This document shows positions 6,721 to 13,884 of a stretch of 22,643 bases of DNA, piece by piece. The first letter of the stretch is position 1. Each line of letters starts with the position of its first letter. The position numbers and the translations under genes were made by a program. The stretch comes from a virus. The DNA lies in IMG/VR virus record IMGVR_UViG_3300042402_003939, positions 1 to 22,643 of that record. The stretch is one strand, 5' to 3'. Under the pieces are notes generated by a model, which was not told the DNA's origin, did not search any database, and worked only from the letters and a program-made list of their open reading frames with translations.

Positions 6721-6985
6721 TCATGTCTCCTTTGAGACTGTGCCAAAGTTTGGGGTCGGTACCCAGGTAAATTTTGTATTTGATATAGTTACGCCAACGT
6801 GTGATTTGATTGGTCTTGCGCTCAACAAAGTTGAACATTGCGTCGCGAAACCACAATGGGTTAACAACTGCCAACAGCATGACCAAGGCCAACGGTGGCA
6901 TTAGCACAGCCACAGTGATCCAATGAAATGTCATGGCTCTATAAAATCGTCCGCCTTGGGGAGTGAGTGTGATCTCTTTGTTCAT
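6713..6985 (-). CDS. Small single-pass membrane protein
   Basis: A 90-residue protein (from MNKEITL) with one strong hydrophobic segment (about residues 25-43, ITVAVLMPPLALVMLLAVV) followed by a basic, aromatic tail (ERKTNQITRWRNYIKYKIY), consistent with an inner-membrane anchor with a cytoplasmic tail. The ATG at 6983-6985 is chosen because it overlaps the upstream stop by 4 bp; the start at 7003 would overlap by 22 bp. No family recognised. It sits with another small membrane-type gene (6982-7179). Confidence 0.72.
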   Translation of the reverse strand: MNKEITLTPQGGRFYRAMTFHWITVAVLMPPLALVMLLAVVNPLWFRDAMFNFVERKTNQITRWRNYIKYKIYLGTDPKLWHSLKGDMNE

Positions 6986-7179
6986 TGCGGAATCTTTCGG
7001 CATTCAAAAACACCAGGGGACATTCGTTTCTCTCGTACCATTTGGTTCATGTTTGCGATCATAGAGGTTTTGACCTTTTCACATTCCTGTAGATCACGAA
7101 ATCGACTGATGTTTTCTATGTGGGAGCTCGGAGGTCCTGTGTTAATCACAATCAAAACGGTAAAGATCAGTTCGTACAT
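6982..7179 (-). CDS. Small protein with N-terminal hydrophobic segment
   Basis: A 65-residue protein: a short hydrophobic stretch (MYELIFTVLIVINTG), then a charged region with two cysteines placed like a disulfide pair (LQECEKV and VFECRKI). This suggests a small membrane-anchored or exported protein. It overlaps both neighbours (13 bp upstream, 4 bp downstream), which supports its being real. No family recognised. Confidence 0.68.
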   Translation of the reverse strand: MYELIFTVLIVINTGPPSSHIENISRFRDLQECEKVKTSMIANMNQMVREKRMSPGVFECRKIPQ

Positions 7180-7391
7180 TCCTCAACTCCAAAATGTTTT
7201 TCCATTCGTCTTCCGGCACTGAATCCATCTGTGCTGGTTCGAGAAATTAGCACACATTCCTGCACAATCAACTCGGCGTGCTTTCCTGCAACCACACCTT
7301 GAAAATACGTGGTGTCAGCATGTTCTTTGCCAATTGAGGTGTAAGCAAACTCAATGGCCTGTTTATACAGCTCTATGGCTCGTTCATTCAT
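7167..7391 (-). CDS. Small phage protein, related to the gene at 6484-6720
   Basis: A 74-residue protein (MNERAIELYKQAIEFAY), with KHAELIVQECVLI in the middle and MEKHFGVEECTN at the end; the same plan as the 6484-6720 gene. From memory, short phage proteins of the type NER...AELIV.EC...KEHFGVE are widespread and uncharacterised. The ATG at 7389-7391 has GAGG 9 nt upstream and is preferred; the ATG two codons earlier (7395-7397) is too close to that site. Both overlap the upstream gene's end. Confidence 0.76.
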   Translation of the reverse strand: MNERAIELYKQAIEFAYTSIGKEHADTTYFQGVVAGKHAELIVQECVLISRTSTDGFSAGRRMEKHFGVEECTN

Positions 7392-7794
7392 ATTCATAGT
7401 CCTCGGTTTCGTAGCTGCCAGCAGTTTCGATCTGCACATGACCAAAATGGATCAAGCCGTGATCTTCGCTCACTTCAAACGGTGCATCAAACTCCACAAT
7501 GGCACCCAGTTGTTCGATGTCCGCATAGGTGTTGTCGCGAATGTCTTCCACGCGGATGCAACCAATGCTGCCAGAATCCACTGAGTGACTGGTGCTGATA
7601 TTGCTTTGATAAGCGCCATCACCGTAGGCTGTGCCAAAGCTGGCAAAGCGGCGGCCATCCTTCAGCACAAACTCGCCGTTGACGTCGCGGACCACCTGGT
7701 CCAGAGGGAAAAACAAGTCACAGACTTCGTGCCATTCATCGTGCATGACATAGCACAAGTCACCAATGTAATAACGTCCAGCGGGCATGGTCAT
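7384..7794 (-). CDS. Conserved phage protein (PAGRYYIGDLCYV type), unknown function
   Basis: A 136-residue acidic protein starting MTMPAGRYYIGDLCYVMHDE, with LKDGRRFASFGTAYGDGAYQ in the middle and HSVDSGSIGCI later. This pattern recurs in hypothetical proteins of phages and some bacteria (from memory); the function is not known. I chose the ATG at 7792-7794, which follows GGGG by 6 nt and lies 2 bp after the upstream stop. The C terminus is strongly acidic (ETEDYEYE). No signal peptide or membrane segment. Confidence 0.78.
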   Translation of the reverse strand: MTMPAGRYYIGDLCYVMHDEWHEVCDLFFPLDQVVRDVNGEFVLKDGRRFASFGTAYGDGAYQSNISTSHSVDSGSIGCIRVEDIRDNTYADIEQLGAIVEFDAPFEVSEDHGLIHFGHVQIETAGSYETEDYEYE

Positions 7795-7796
7795 GA

Positions 7797-8027
7797 TCAA
7801 CCCCAATCCTTTTTGTCACCATGTTGTTCATTGTAATTGAAACCTGCGGTGTAGGCCACAATTTCTTCAGCAGTCATATTGGCTAATTCTACACGCTCAC
7901 TGCCGTAGGTGTCACCTCGATAGTAGTGAGGTTCAAAACCGCGATGGTAGTAGCTGTCGGCAGACCCGCGATCAAACGCACCGCCATGGCGTTGATCATA
8001 TTGCGTGTCACTTTTTTGTGCAATCAT
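7797..8027 (-). CDS. Small conserved phage protein (DRGSADSYY type)
   Basis: A 76-residue protein with FDRGSADSYYHRGFEPHYYR near the middle, a MTAEEIVAYTAGFNYNE helix and a GDKKDWG end. Proteins of this layout are frequent in tailed phages (from memory) with no assigned function. The start overlaps the upstream stop by one base (TAATG). Confidence 0.8.
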   Translation of the reverse strand: MIAQKSDTQYDQRHGGAFDRGSADSYYHRGFEPHYYRGDTYGSERVELANMTAEEIVAYTAGFNYNEQHGDKKDWG

Positions 8028-8347
8028 TATGCAATCTCCAGTTCAGTTGCGGGGTAATCAATGCGGCCATCATACTCCAGTTGATCCTGCTCATACTGAG
8101 TAAGATAGTCGTCGGCCACCAGTTGCCAGTCCAGGATGTGCTCGCGATAAGCATCGCTGTCGTGCTCGATTCGACCGCAAACCTGCTCCACCAACAAGCC
8201 CGGGGCCACAGTCAGGGGATCAACTCCACGGATCACATATTCGTTGCCGCCCTTGGCCTTCCAGTAGGCATCGTCGCCGGTGCCCAGGCTACCGTCCTCG
8301 CGCCAGGCATAGTTTTCGTAAACTTGGGTGGTGATCAGCAGTTTCAT
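8027..8347 (-). CDS. Conserved phage protein (MKLLITTQVYENY type), unknown function
   Basis: A 106-residue acidic protein. The start MKLLITTQVYENYAW and the YWKAKGGNEYVI block are familiar from many phage hypotheticals; no enzymatic motif is seen. A strong ribosome site (GGAG, 6 nt before the ATG) and a consensus promoter about 25 nt upstream show this is the first gene of the run that continues down to 6117. Confidence 0.82.
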   Translation of the reverse strand: MKLLITTQVYENYAWREDGSLGTGDDAYWKAKGGNEYVIRGVDPLTVAPGLLVEQVCGRIEHDSDAYREHILDWQLVADDYLTQYEQDQLEYDGRIDYPATELEIA

Positions 8348-8376
8348 TTCAGCTCCTTGTTTCTTACTATGCTTCT

Positions 8377-8405
8377 ATTATAGCAAATTGGCAATTATTG
8401 GTCAA
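8377..8405 (-). promoter_or_regulatory. Sigma70-like promoter, copy A (drives 8347 to 6117)
   Basis: Minus strand TTGACC (8400-8405), 17-bp spacer, consensus TATAAT (8377-8382). The -35 box lies inside the last codons and stop of the GIY-YIG gene. Spacer and boxes are almost identical to copy B at 8734-8762. Confidence 0.85.
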
Positions 8406-8727
8406 CCGATTTCACACGCACATCGGTGTTGAGTGTGGGCCGATGTGCACGGATTAGCTCACGCTCAAAATTGTGTGCTAAAGTTTTACCGCGCAACACA
8501 GCCAAAACGCTTACAGTAAAAGCACCAACACCACGCTCGCGCAGAGCTTCATACAGTGCCCAGCTCTTGTCTTCACTGCGGCTACGATACAGGTGCTTGC
8601 GGCAACGAGTCATCACGCTGAGTTTCACAGTGGAAGCAGTCTTGGCAGTGACACCGATGTAGAAGTCCGAGCCCGAAGTGAGCATGTAAACAATGTGAGT
8701 ACGATCCAAACGCTTTTTTCTTGTCAT
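8395..8727 (-). CDS. GIY-YIG nuclease
   Basis: A 110-residue protein starting MTRKKRLDRT. It has a GIY-YIG variant core: HIVYMLTSGSDFYIGVTA (VYM...YIG, residues 11-28), R43 and H45 in the next helix, E90 in NFERELI (metal ligand position) and N100 in PTLNTD. A single-domain protein of this size fits a phage nuclease or a reduced homing endonuclease; no DNA-binding extension is present. I chose ATG 8725-8727 over a TTG at 8766, because the promoter -10 box is at 8734-8739 and the TTG would lie upstream of it. It has very little leader and no clear ribosome site, and sits exactly between two near-identical promoters. Confidence 0.78.
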   Translation of the reverse strand: MTRKKRLDRTHIVYMLTSGSDFYIGVTAKTASTVKLSVMTRCRKHLYRSRSEDKSWALYEALRERGVGAFTVSVLAVLRGKTLAHNFERELIRAHRPTLNTDVRVKSVDQ

Positions 8728-8733
8728 GTGTAT

Positions 8734-8762
8734 ATTATAGCAAATTGGCAATTTCGGGTCAA
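8734..8762 (-). promoter_or_regulatory. Sigma70-like promoter, copy B (drives the GIY-YIG gene)
   Basis: Minus strand TTGACC (8757-8762), 17-bp spacer, TATAAT (8734-8739). Over the 32-bp unit it differs from copy A at three spacer bases only. The predicted start (about 8727) coincides with the GIY-YIG ATG, so the mRNA could be leaderless. Confidence 0.82.
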
Positions 8763-8781
8763 CCAAAATTAGGTGTTGTAA

Positions 8782-8798
8782 AAATACTACAAAAGTAT
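8782..8798. repeat. AT-rich dyad between divergent promoters
   Basis: AATACT-(5 nt)-AGTATT forms a 6-bp stem in the 155-bp gap between the GIY-YIG gene and the plus-strand island. Lying between divergent promoters it could be an operator; a weak terminator is the alternative. Nothing coding is seen in this gap. Confidence 0.35.
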
Positions 8799-8809
8799 TA
8801 CTTTTTGGG

Positions 8810-8839
8810 TTACAAAATCGGGATTGTGTAAACTATAAT
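8810..8839 (+). promoter_or_regulatory. Probable sigma70-like promoter of the plus-strand island
   Basis: TTACAA (8810-8815), 18-bp spacer, consensus TATAAT (8834-8839), about 44 bp before the first plus-strand ATG. The -10 box is strong and the -35 weaker. A second candidate element, TATAAGTA, lies at 8870-8877. Confidence 0.55.
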
Positions 8840-8882
8840 TGAATATTTGGTCAACCAGCATCTTGACCCTATAAGTACAGCG

Positions 8883-9929
8883 ATGACAATAGATACCCCA
8901 ACCATTATCCACAAAGGAGAAATTTGGCAAAAAACTCAGTGCAGGTCACAAGAAGAACAGCTGGTCAATAATATCTACCTGATTTTGCAAGCAAACTATT
9001 TTGAAAAAATAACAGAAATCAGTTATACTAGATCTGTTTGGCAACGAGAAAATCGCAAGGTTGTGGTAAGTTTGGTTGATGACTTTTGGGATTGTGCACC
9101 GGATCAAGCTCGGGAAACACCTTACCTATTTGATCGTCAAACACTGGTAATTACTGATAATTTTATAAATTGTCCTACATTGTATCGCTTGCATCAACTG
9201 GCGCCAAGTTTTTATGGAATCTACTATTACGAGCCCAGTAACACTTCATGGTTACCGGATCGCGATTATTCTTTTGCTGTTAACCGACTGGACTACAAAC
9301 GCATGCAGATTCTTGCCGAAGTGCATCAACATTTGAAATTCGGCGTTGGTTATGTAAATTTCAATTGCGATATTGGTGGTCGATATCCGGCAGACCAACA
9401 AACCAAACAACAGGCATTTTTGGATCAAGCACGGATTTATGCTGGCTCGCCAGCCGAAGAAAAAACATTTTCAACCCTGGCCCACATGATGCCATTGAAA
9501 AACTATGACATTGAACATGACAACATCTTTACTCGCAGTTGGCTCAATCTTGTGGTTGAAACCTACAGCAGCGACAATGTGATAAGCTTCAGTGAAAAAA
9601 TATTTAGATGCTTGGTGACGCCGGCCCCTTGGGCAGTGTATGCAGGCCGGTACGCTGTGGCACGCCTTCGGCAATTGGGCTTTGATGTGCTGGACGATAT
9701 AGTTGATCACAGCTATGACGGCCTCATGGAAATGCAACACAAAACAACAAACTTTGCTCTTCAAGCTCGGAACACCATAGCCAAATTAAAAACTCAAGAT
9801 TGGCACAGTGTTCGATCACGCTGTGAGTCTGCGGCATTGCACAATCGAAAACTCTTGGTAGAATTTTCGCAGGCCTGGCAGCAACAAATACCAGCTTGGT
9901 TGGATCAACTTGGTCAGGACATGGCATAA
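8883..9929 (+). CDS. Putative glycosyltransferase with GT10-like C-terminal signature, copy 1
   Basis: A 348-residue protein. The C-terminal part has VVETYSSDNVISFSEK (224-239), then PWAVYAGRYAVARLRQLGFD (248-267) and DDIVDHSYDG (271-280). This matches the order seen in GT10-type fucosyltransferases and related viral proteins: (T/S)E, TEK, GxP, G, LGF and DxSYD. The paralogue at 12111-13211 keeps the classical TEK, which is SEK here. GT10 enzymes transfer a sugar from a nucleotide donor; donor and acceptor are unknown. I chose ATG 8883 over a TTG at 8847; no good ribosome site precedes it. The stop overlaps the next ATG by one base (TAATG). The family call is by pattern only; an uncharacterised viral family is the alternative. 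Confidence 0.5.
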   Translation: MTIDTPTIIHKGEIWQKTQCRSQEEQLVNNIYLILQANYFEKITEISYTRSVWQRENRKVVVSLVDDFWDCAPDQARETPYLFDRQTLVITDNFINCPTLYRLHQLAPSFYGIYYYEPSNTSWLPDRDYSFAVNRLDYKRMQILAEVHQHLKFGVGYVNFNCDIGGRYPADQQTKQQAFLDQARIYAGSPAEEKTFSTLAHMMPLKNYDIEHDNIFTRSWLNLVVETYSSDNVISFSEKIFRCLVTPAPWAVYAGRYAVARLRQLGFDVLDDIVDHSYDGLMEMQHKTTNFALQARNTIAKLKTQDWHSVRSRCESAALHNRKLLVEFSQAWQQQIPAWLDQLGQDMA

Positions 9930-11410
9930 TGTGCGGCATATTGTTTGTTGAAAGTCGGCATGCAATTCCTTTAGAAAAACATCTTGAAGCCCTGCAGATC
10001 TTGCAGAGTCGCGGCCCTGATTTCACACGCTACGAACATCGTGGCAATCAGTTTGTGGCACAAACAGTGTTGCATGTCACAGGCACAGCAGATTTCTACA
10101 ACAGAACTGGCAATGATTTCTTTGCCTACAACGGTGAAATATACGATTTCCTTTGGTATGGTAGATACAGCAACGACATTGAATTGGTGTATCACGCGGC
10201 GCATCGAGATCACAGACTGTTCCGTTACTTTGAAGGGCCTTGGGCATGGGTACACACTGACTTTGATCGAGTGATGTATGCTAGTGATCCACAAGGCGAG
10301 CATTATTTGTATCGTTATCAAGACGATGACATTGTGATTGTGTGCAGTGAGGTTGCACCCATACTGTGTTATATCAACACAGTCAAGGTGCCTGTGCTGT
10401 ATGTCAACAAGTCATGGACCTTGCAACAACAAACACCTTGGCAGGGCATTGAGCGTCTTGAACCTGGTAGGCTATACATCAATCATGAGGCCGACACAAG
10501 CCTAGATGACATTTGGTCTTGGATCAATCCAAGGCAAGATCTATCTTTTGAAGACGCCTATCGGGAATTTGATTCCATATGGACCAGAGCCATGCGCATC
10601 ATCAAACCTGAGTGTGCGACTGTTCTCAGTTATTCAGGAGGATTGGACAGCAGTATTATTTTGCCAGATCTCAATCCATCACAGTTGATTGTGACCAACA
10701 TGACTGGCAAAGATCCCATAGCCGACCGTGTTAAAGAATTCCTAACACCCAAACAACAACAGAGATTGACCCAAGTACACATAGACTATGAACAGTATGC
10801 ACAACATTATCTAGCTGTGATTGATCGTACTCGCATGCCGGTTCAAAGCTGGAGCTACGTGGGCAAATGGATAGTGGCACAGGCCTGCCAGGCACGAGTG
10901 TTGTTTTCGGGCCAAGCAGCCGATGAGTTGTTTGGCGGGTATGATGTGTACAGAAATATTTCCTATACCACCGAGCACTCGACCAGTCCCTACAGTTTGC
11001 ACATTGATTCTGACACCTGGCAAAAATGTCTAGCAGTTTACAACAACGATCCGCGACAGGCCACATTGTTGGCCGACTACTGGTGTCAAATAGTTGGGTC
11101 GGACGGTCCGGGTAGTGACCGTATTGGTGGTGCACACGGCATAGAAACACGCAACCCATTTCAACTCAAAAGTGTCATGACATTTGCTTTGAACTTGCCC
11201 TGGGAGTTCAAAGTCAGCAATGTTGGTAAACCCTTGATAAGAAAAAAATTCCTGGAGCGTTGGCCTGAAGATTTGGTATTGCCCAAGATGGGATTTGCCG
11301 GACATGCCAATGACTCGCTGCCTTGGTTGGGGGTAGAGATTGACTCAACCGGTGATCGGCATCGTGATTGGCAACAAATAGCACAAAAAACTTTTTACAA
11401 ACACGCTTGA
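9929..11410 (+). CDS. Glutamine-dependent asparagine synthetase-like amidotransferase
   Basis: A 493-residue protein starting MCGILF, which exposes the Cys2 nucleophile of class II glutaminases. The glutaminase half also has SRGPD (27-31) and NGEIYD (68-73). The synthetase half has the PP-loop YSGGLDSS (235-242) and FSGQAADELFGGYD (326-339), both diagnostic of AsnB. All expected catalytic blocks are present, so it should be active: ATP activates a carboxylate, which is then amidated with ammonia from glutamine. It may make asparagine, but relatives in surface-sugar clusters amidate uronic acids or peptides, and its glycosyltransferase-like neighbours favour such a role (inference). Its end overlaps the convergent minus gene by 16 bp. 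An earlier GTG/ATG frame start before 9929 is not needed. Confidence 0.88.
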   Translation: MCGILFVESRHAIPLEKHLEALQILQSRGPDFTRYEHRGNQFVAQTVLHVTGTADFYNRTGNDFFAYNGEIYDFLWYGRYSNDIELVYHAAHRDHRLFRYFEGPWAWVHTDFDRVMYASDPQGEHYLYRYQDDDIVIVCSEVAPILCYINTVKVPVLYVNKSWTLQQQTPWQGIERLEPGRLYINHEADTSLDDIWSWINPRQDLSFEDAYREFDSIWTRAMRIIKPECATVLSYSGGLDSSIILPDLNPSQLIVTNMTGKDPIADRVKEFLTPKQQQRLTQVHIDYEQYAQHYLAVIDRTRMPVQSWSYVGKWIVAQACQARVLFSGQAADELFGGYDVYRNISYTTEHSTSPYSLHIDSDTWQKCLAVYNNDPRQATLLADYWCQIVGSDGPGSDRIGGAHGIETRNPFQLKSVMTFALNLPWEFKVSNVGKPLIRKKFLERWPEDLVLPKMGFAGHANDSLPWLGVEIDSTGDRHRDWQQIAQKTFYKHA

Positions 11411-12099
11411 TATTGTGACCAATCAATCACTTGGTCAAACCATTCAGGGGTAAAATTAACTTCTGGATGTACGGCAAAATATTTGGTCATCATACCAACT
11501 GCTTGATCTTCACCGGGCGTGACTGATCGTGTGCGTGAACTGTTATACTCATACCAGTCTATGCCATAAGGTGCATCAGCATCGGTTAGTCTAAACAAGA
11601 ACTCTTGGCCAGATTCGGCGCCACACAATTCGGCAAATCGATCAAATGTGTCAACTGGTTCAAGATTACTATACAAGTGCGCACGGCAAGCATGAGTTGA
11701 AATAAACGCCGATACTGTGCGTATTTCGGGTATGCGTTCAAGGCAACGCAGTCTTGAATCACCATTGCCAGATTGAAAAGAACCATCTCCTAGATCTTGT
11801 ATTAACCAAGGTTTGACTATGCCCTGTCTGCGTATATCGTGTATCCACATGTTGAGTTTGACCAAATTGGCAATGTCATAAAAACATTTAGGATTGGTTA
11901 AAAATGCATGAGTGCCTTGTGTTTGTCGGCCATGATTGGCCCAAGCACACAGATCTGCTAGACGTTGGGCAGTTGATATATGATCAAATCTGGATTGTGG
12001 GTTCCAGAATAAACAATGCTGACCACCATGTGCGGCCTTAAATATTACATCGCTTGGACCAGGATACTGAACTTGTTCTAGGGGGTTATTCCAATACAT
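11395..12099 (-). CDS. Unknown protein in the plus-strand island (possibly ParB-like core)
   Basis: A 234-residue protein on the opposite strand, convergent with the synthetase and divergent from the next gene. The stretch LGDGSFQSGNGDSRLRCLE, followed by an acidic/aromatic C-terminal half (FLFRLTDADAPYGIDWYEY), faintly recalls the G-x-G/N-x-x-R-L-x-A core of ParB-like folds; this is weak. The ATG at 12097-12099 (MYWNNPL) leaves 11 bp to the divergent ATG; an alternative ATG at 12135 would overlap it. TATAAGTA lies just upstream and no ribosome site is visible, so a leaderless mRNA is possible. Function unknown. Confidence 0.65.
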   Translation of the reverse strand: MYWNNPLEQVQYPGPSDVIFKAAHGGQHCLFWNPQSRFDHISTAQRLADLCAWANHGRQTQGTHAFLTNPKCFYDIANLVKLNMWIHDIRRQGIVKPWLIQDLGDGSFQSGNGDSRLRCLERIPEIRTVSAFISTHACRAHLYSNLEPVDTFDRFAELCGAESGQEFLFRLTDADAPYGIDWYEYNSSRTRSVTPGEDQAVGMMTKYFAVHPEVNFTPEWFDQVIDWSQYQACL

Positions 12100-12110
12100 A
12101 CCATACTTAT

Positions 12111-13211
12111 ATGATAGAAATCTTTGGCCCAACATATCGCTACAACGGCGAGATCTTAACTGAACCTGAAATAATTTATGTTAACGATCATCACTATGAT
12201 GAAGAAAATCATTGTTTTCATGTGAAAACTTTGTTGGAAAACAGCACTTGCGACCCCCATAAACACTTGGTGGTATTTGATCATATCAACCATGATGACG
12301 AATTGGCTGAATACAATATCTTGTGTATGCCTATATTTTTAACTGCCGAAGCCAAAGAGTTTGAAACAAGAAACATACAACCCAATTGGAACAACAAACA
12401 TTATGCTTTCAATTTCATGATCAACAAACCCAGGCCCAACAGAGAGTTCTTGTTGGTGTTGATCAAACACTTTGGGCTAGACAATTACACCTATTCGTTG
12501 TGCTGGAAAAAAACCGATATCAATCGCGCCAAAATGTTGGCCAATACCAATTCAGATTGGTACAAACAAATTATAAACAACACCCAAGTTGACATTCCAG
12601 AAAAATCTTATGCGTTCGGACACGAAGTTTTTTTAGATCAAGGACTTAAATCCGGACAAATCAAGAATATGGAAAACTATGCTGGGCTGTTGAAAGATAC
12701 ACTGTTTGAGCCCAGTTGCGTGAGTCTAATCACTGAACCCAGTTTCTATGAACGTGAAACACTCAAAACAGAAAAGACCATTATGGCTATCTATGGCGGA
12801 ACTATACCGATTTGGGTAGGCGGTTGGGCCATACCTGAAAGTATGCGCCGCCTGGGGTTTGATGTGTTTGATGATATAGTAGATCATAGTTACGAACGCA
12901 TGGTAGATCCTTGGGATCGCGCCTACTATGCTGTAGAAAAAAATCTACATCTATTGCGTGACGTTGACCGCACTCGAAAGTTTATACAAAATAATCGGGC
13001 TAGATTTCAACATAATCTTGATCTAGTGCATCGCAATGTGTTCATGGAAGATCTTGTAGAAAAAATCAACCGATATGATGCAAAGACTCAACGTGTGCTC
13101 AGAGAAATTTCTCGAGGTTTCAGATTTAGATTGTTTAATGATTATAAATTGCTAGGTGATATATTAGGCAGGCCTGGTCCACCGATTGAAGAAACAAAGA
13201 GATGGGGTTAA
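12111..13211 (+). CDS. Putative glycosyltransferase with GT10-like C-terminal signature, copy 2
   Basis: A 366-residue protein. It shows FMINKPRPNREFLLVLI (around 102-118), a Y-S-x-CW strand after it, then SLITEPSFYERETLKTEK (205-222), IPIWVGGWAIPESMRRLGFD (232-251) and DDIVDHSYE (254-262). The TEK and LGF...DHSY blocks are the same as in the 8883-9929 protein, whose C-terminal RLGFDVxDDIVDHSY stretch is nearly identical, while the N-terminal halves differ; this pattern would fit the same reaction with different acceptors. I chose ATG 12111 over a TTG at 12054. It ends on TTAA, shared with the stop of the convergent gene. GT10-like is a pattern-based call. Confidence 0.55.
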   Translation: MIEIFGPTYRYNGEILTEPEIIYVNDHHYDEENHCFHVKTLLENSTCDPHKHLVVFDHINHDDELAEYNILCMPIFLTAEAKEFETRNIQPNWNNKHYAFNFMINKPRPNREFLLVLIKHFGLDNYTYSLCWKKTDINRAKMLANTNSDWYKQIINNTQVDIPEKSYAFGHEVFLDQGLKSGQIKNMENYAGLLKDTLFEPSCVSLITEPSFYERETLKTEKTIMAIYGGTIPIWVGGWAIPESMRRLGFDVFDDIVDHSYERMVDPWDRAYYAVEKNLHLLRDVDRTRKFIQNNRARFQHNLDLVHRNVFMEDLVEKINRYDAKTQRVLREISRGFRFRLFNDYKLLGDILGRPGPPIEETKRWG

Positions 13212-13567
13212 AGTCTCTCAAGATAGCGTAAAAACTTTTCCAAGTCGCCATACATGGCATACATGATGGCTTGTTGACTGCCGAATATAATTAGTTTGGG
13301 AGTTTTACCGACTTTGAGATAGTAGGGACAATCCAGTTTTCGATTCAAGGTCATCAGCAAACCGGGACTCAACATTTTTGTAAAATCAAACTGGTATTGT
13401 TCAATGGACAAAAATTTAAAAGTATCATACCCAGATATACTCAATCTCAATCCACCATCATTTCGCAAATCTTGCCACCACGACTTTAACGCCCATTCAA
13501 AACTAGGCCGATCATCTACTGGCAGTTGATTTAACAGTTGTTGGGTAAGTTGTTGTTTATCGGGCAT
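13208..13567 (-). CDS. Conserved phage protein (WWQDLRNDGGLRLS type)
   Basis: A 119-residue protein with SWWQDLRNDGGLRLSISGYD, then LNRKLDCPYYLKVGKTPKLI and a C-terminal QAIMYAMYGDLEKFL. I recall this order (WW.. R..GGLRL.. G; PYY; F..Q.AM....GDL..) from hypothetical proteins of T4-like phages. It could be a small DNA- or tail-associated protein; no catalytic residues are evident. The last four bases are shared with the convergent gene's stop (TTAA), and the start overlaps the upstream gene by 11 bp. Confidence 0.8.
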   Translation of the reverse strand: MPDKQQLTQQLLNQLPVDDRPSFEWALKSWWQDLRNDGGLRLSISGYDTFKFLSIEQYQFDFTKMLSPGLLMTLNRKLDCPYYLKVGKTPKLIIFGSQQAIMYAMYGDLEKFLRYLERL

Positions 13568-13853
13568 CGGGGTATACCTGCGCCCCCTGCGTCAACAGCA
13601 CCACTGTGAACTTGTCAGTCTTGAATTGTGTGTTGAGTTTTTTGGCCAAGTTTCTGGCATGCCCGGGATTGGAAAAACTTACTTTTTTGTATTTGGGTCC
13701 GGGGTATTGTGTGAGCATGTTTGATGTTTTCAAGTTAATGGGCTTGGTATCAAAAAACACAGCCCACACTCCCTCGGAGGCCAACACTTGCTCGGTCTTG
13801 TAAGTTGCTTTGTCAGTGTGCTCGATCAGCACCGTTGGCTTGGGTCTACTCAT
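13557..13853 (-). CDS. Conserved phage protein (SNPGHARNLAKKLN type)
   Basis: A 98-residue basic protein: PTVLIEHTD, a WAVFFDTKPINLKTSN strand pair, YPGPKYKKVSFSNPGHARNL and LNTQFKTDKFTVVLL. The same blocks occur in small uncharacterised phage proteins (from memory). A GGAG ribosome site lies 7 nt before the ATG. GATAAATA, one mismatch from the T4 late motif TATAAATA, lies about 17 nt upstream (13868-13875 region) and may be a promoter element. Confidence 0.8.
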   Translation of the reverse strand: MSRPKPTVLIEHTDKATYKTEQVLASEGVWAVFFDTKPINLKTSNMLTQYPGPKYKKVSFSNPGHARNLAKKLNTQFKTDKFTVVLLTQGAQVYPDAR

Positions 13854-13884
13854 CGTTATCTCCGTAGTTTATTTATCTCAAAAA

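Noticed and set aside
8920-8933. AAAGGAGA in the 8883 gene as the real ribosome site
   Set aside because: Only ATT or an out-of-frame TTG follows at a suitable distance, so the ATG at 8883 is kept although its own ribosome site is poor.
9141-13152. TATAAATT strings (for example near 9163 and 13143) as late promoters
   Set aside because: They lie inside coding sequence away from any start and are expected by chance in AT-rich stretches.
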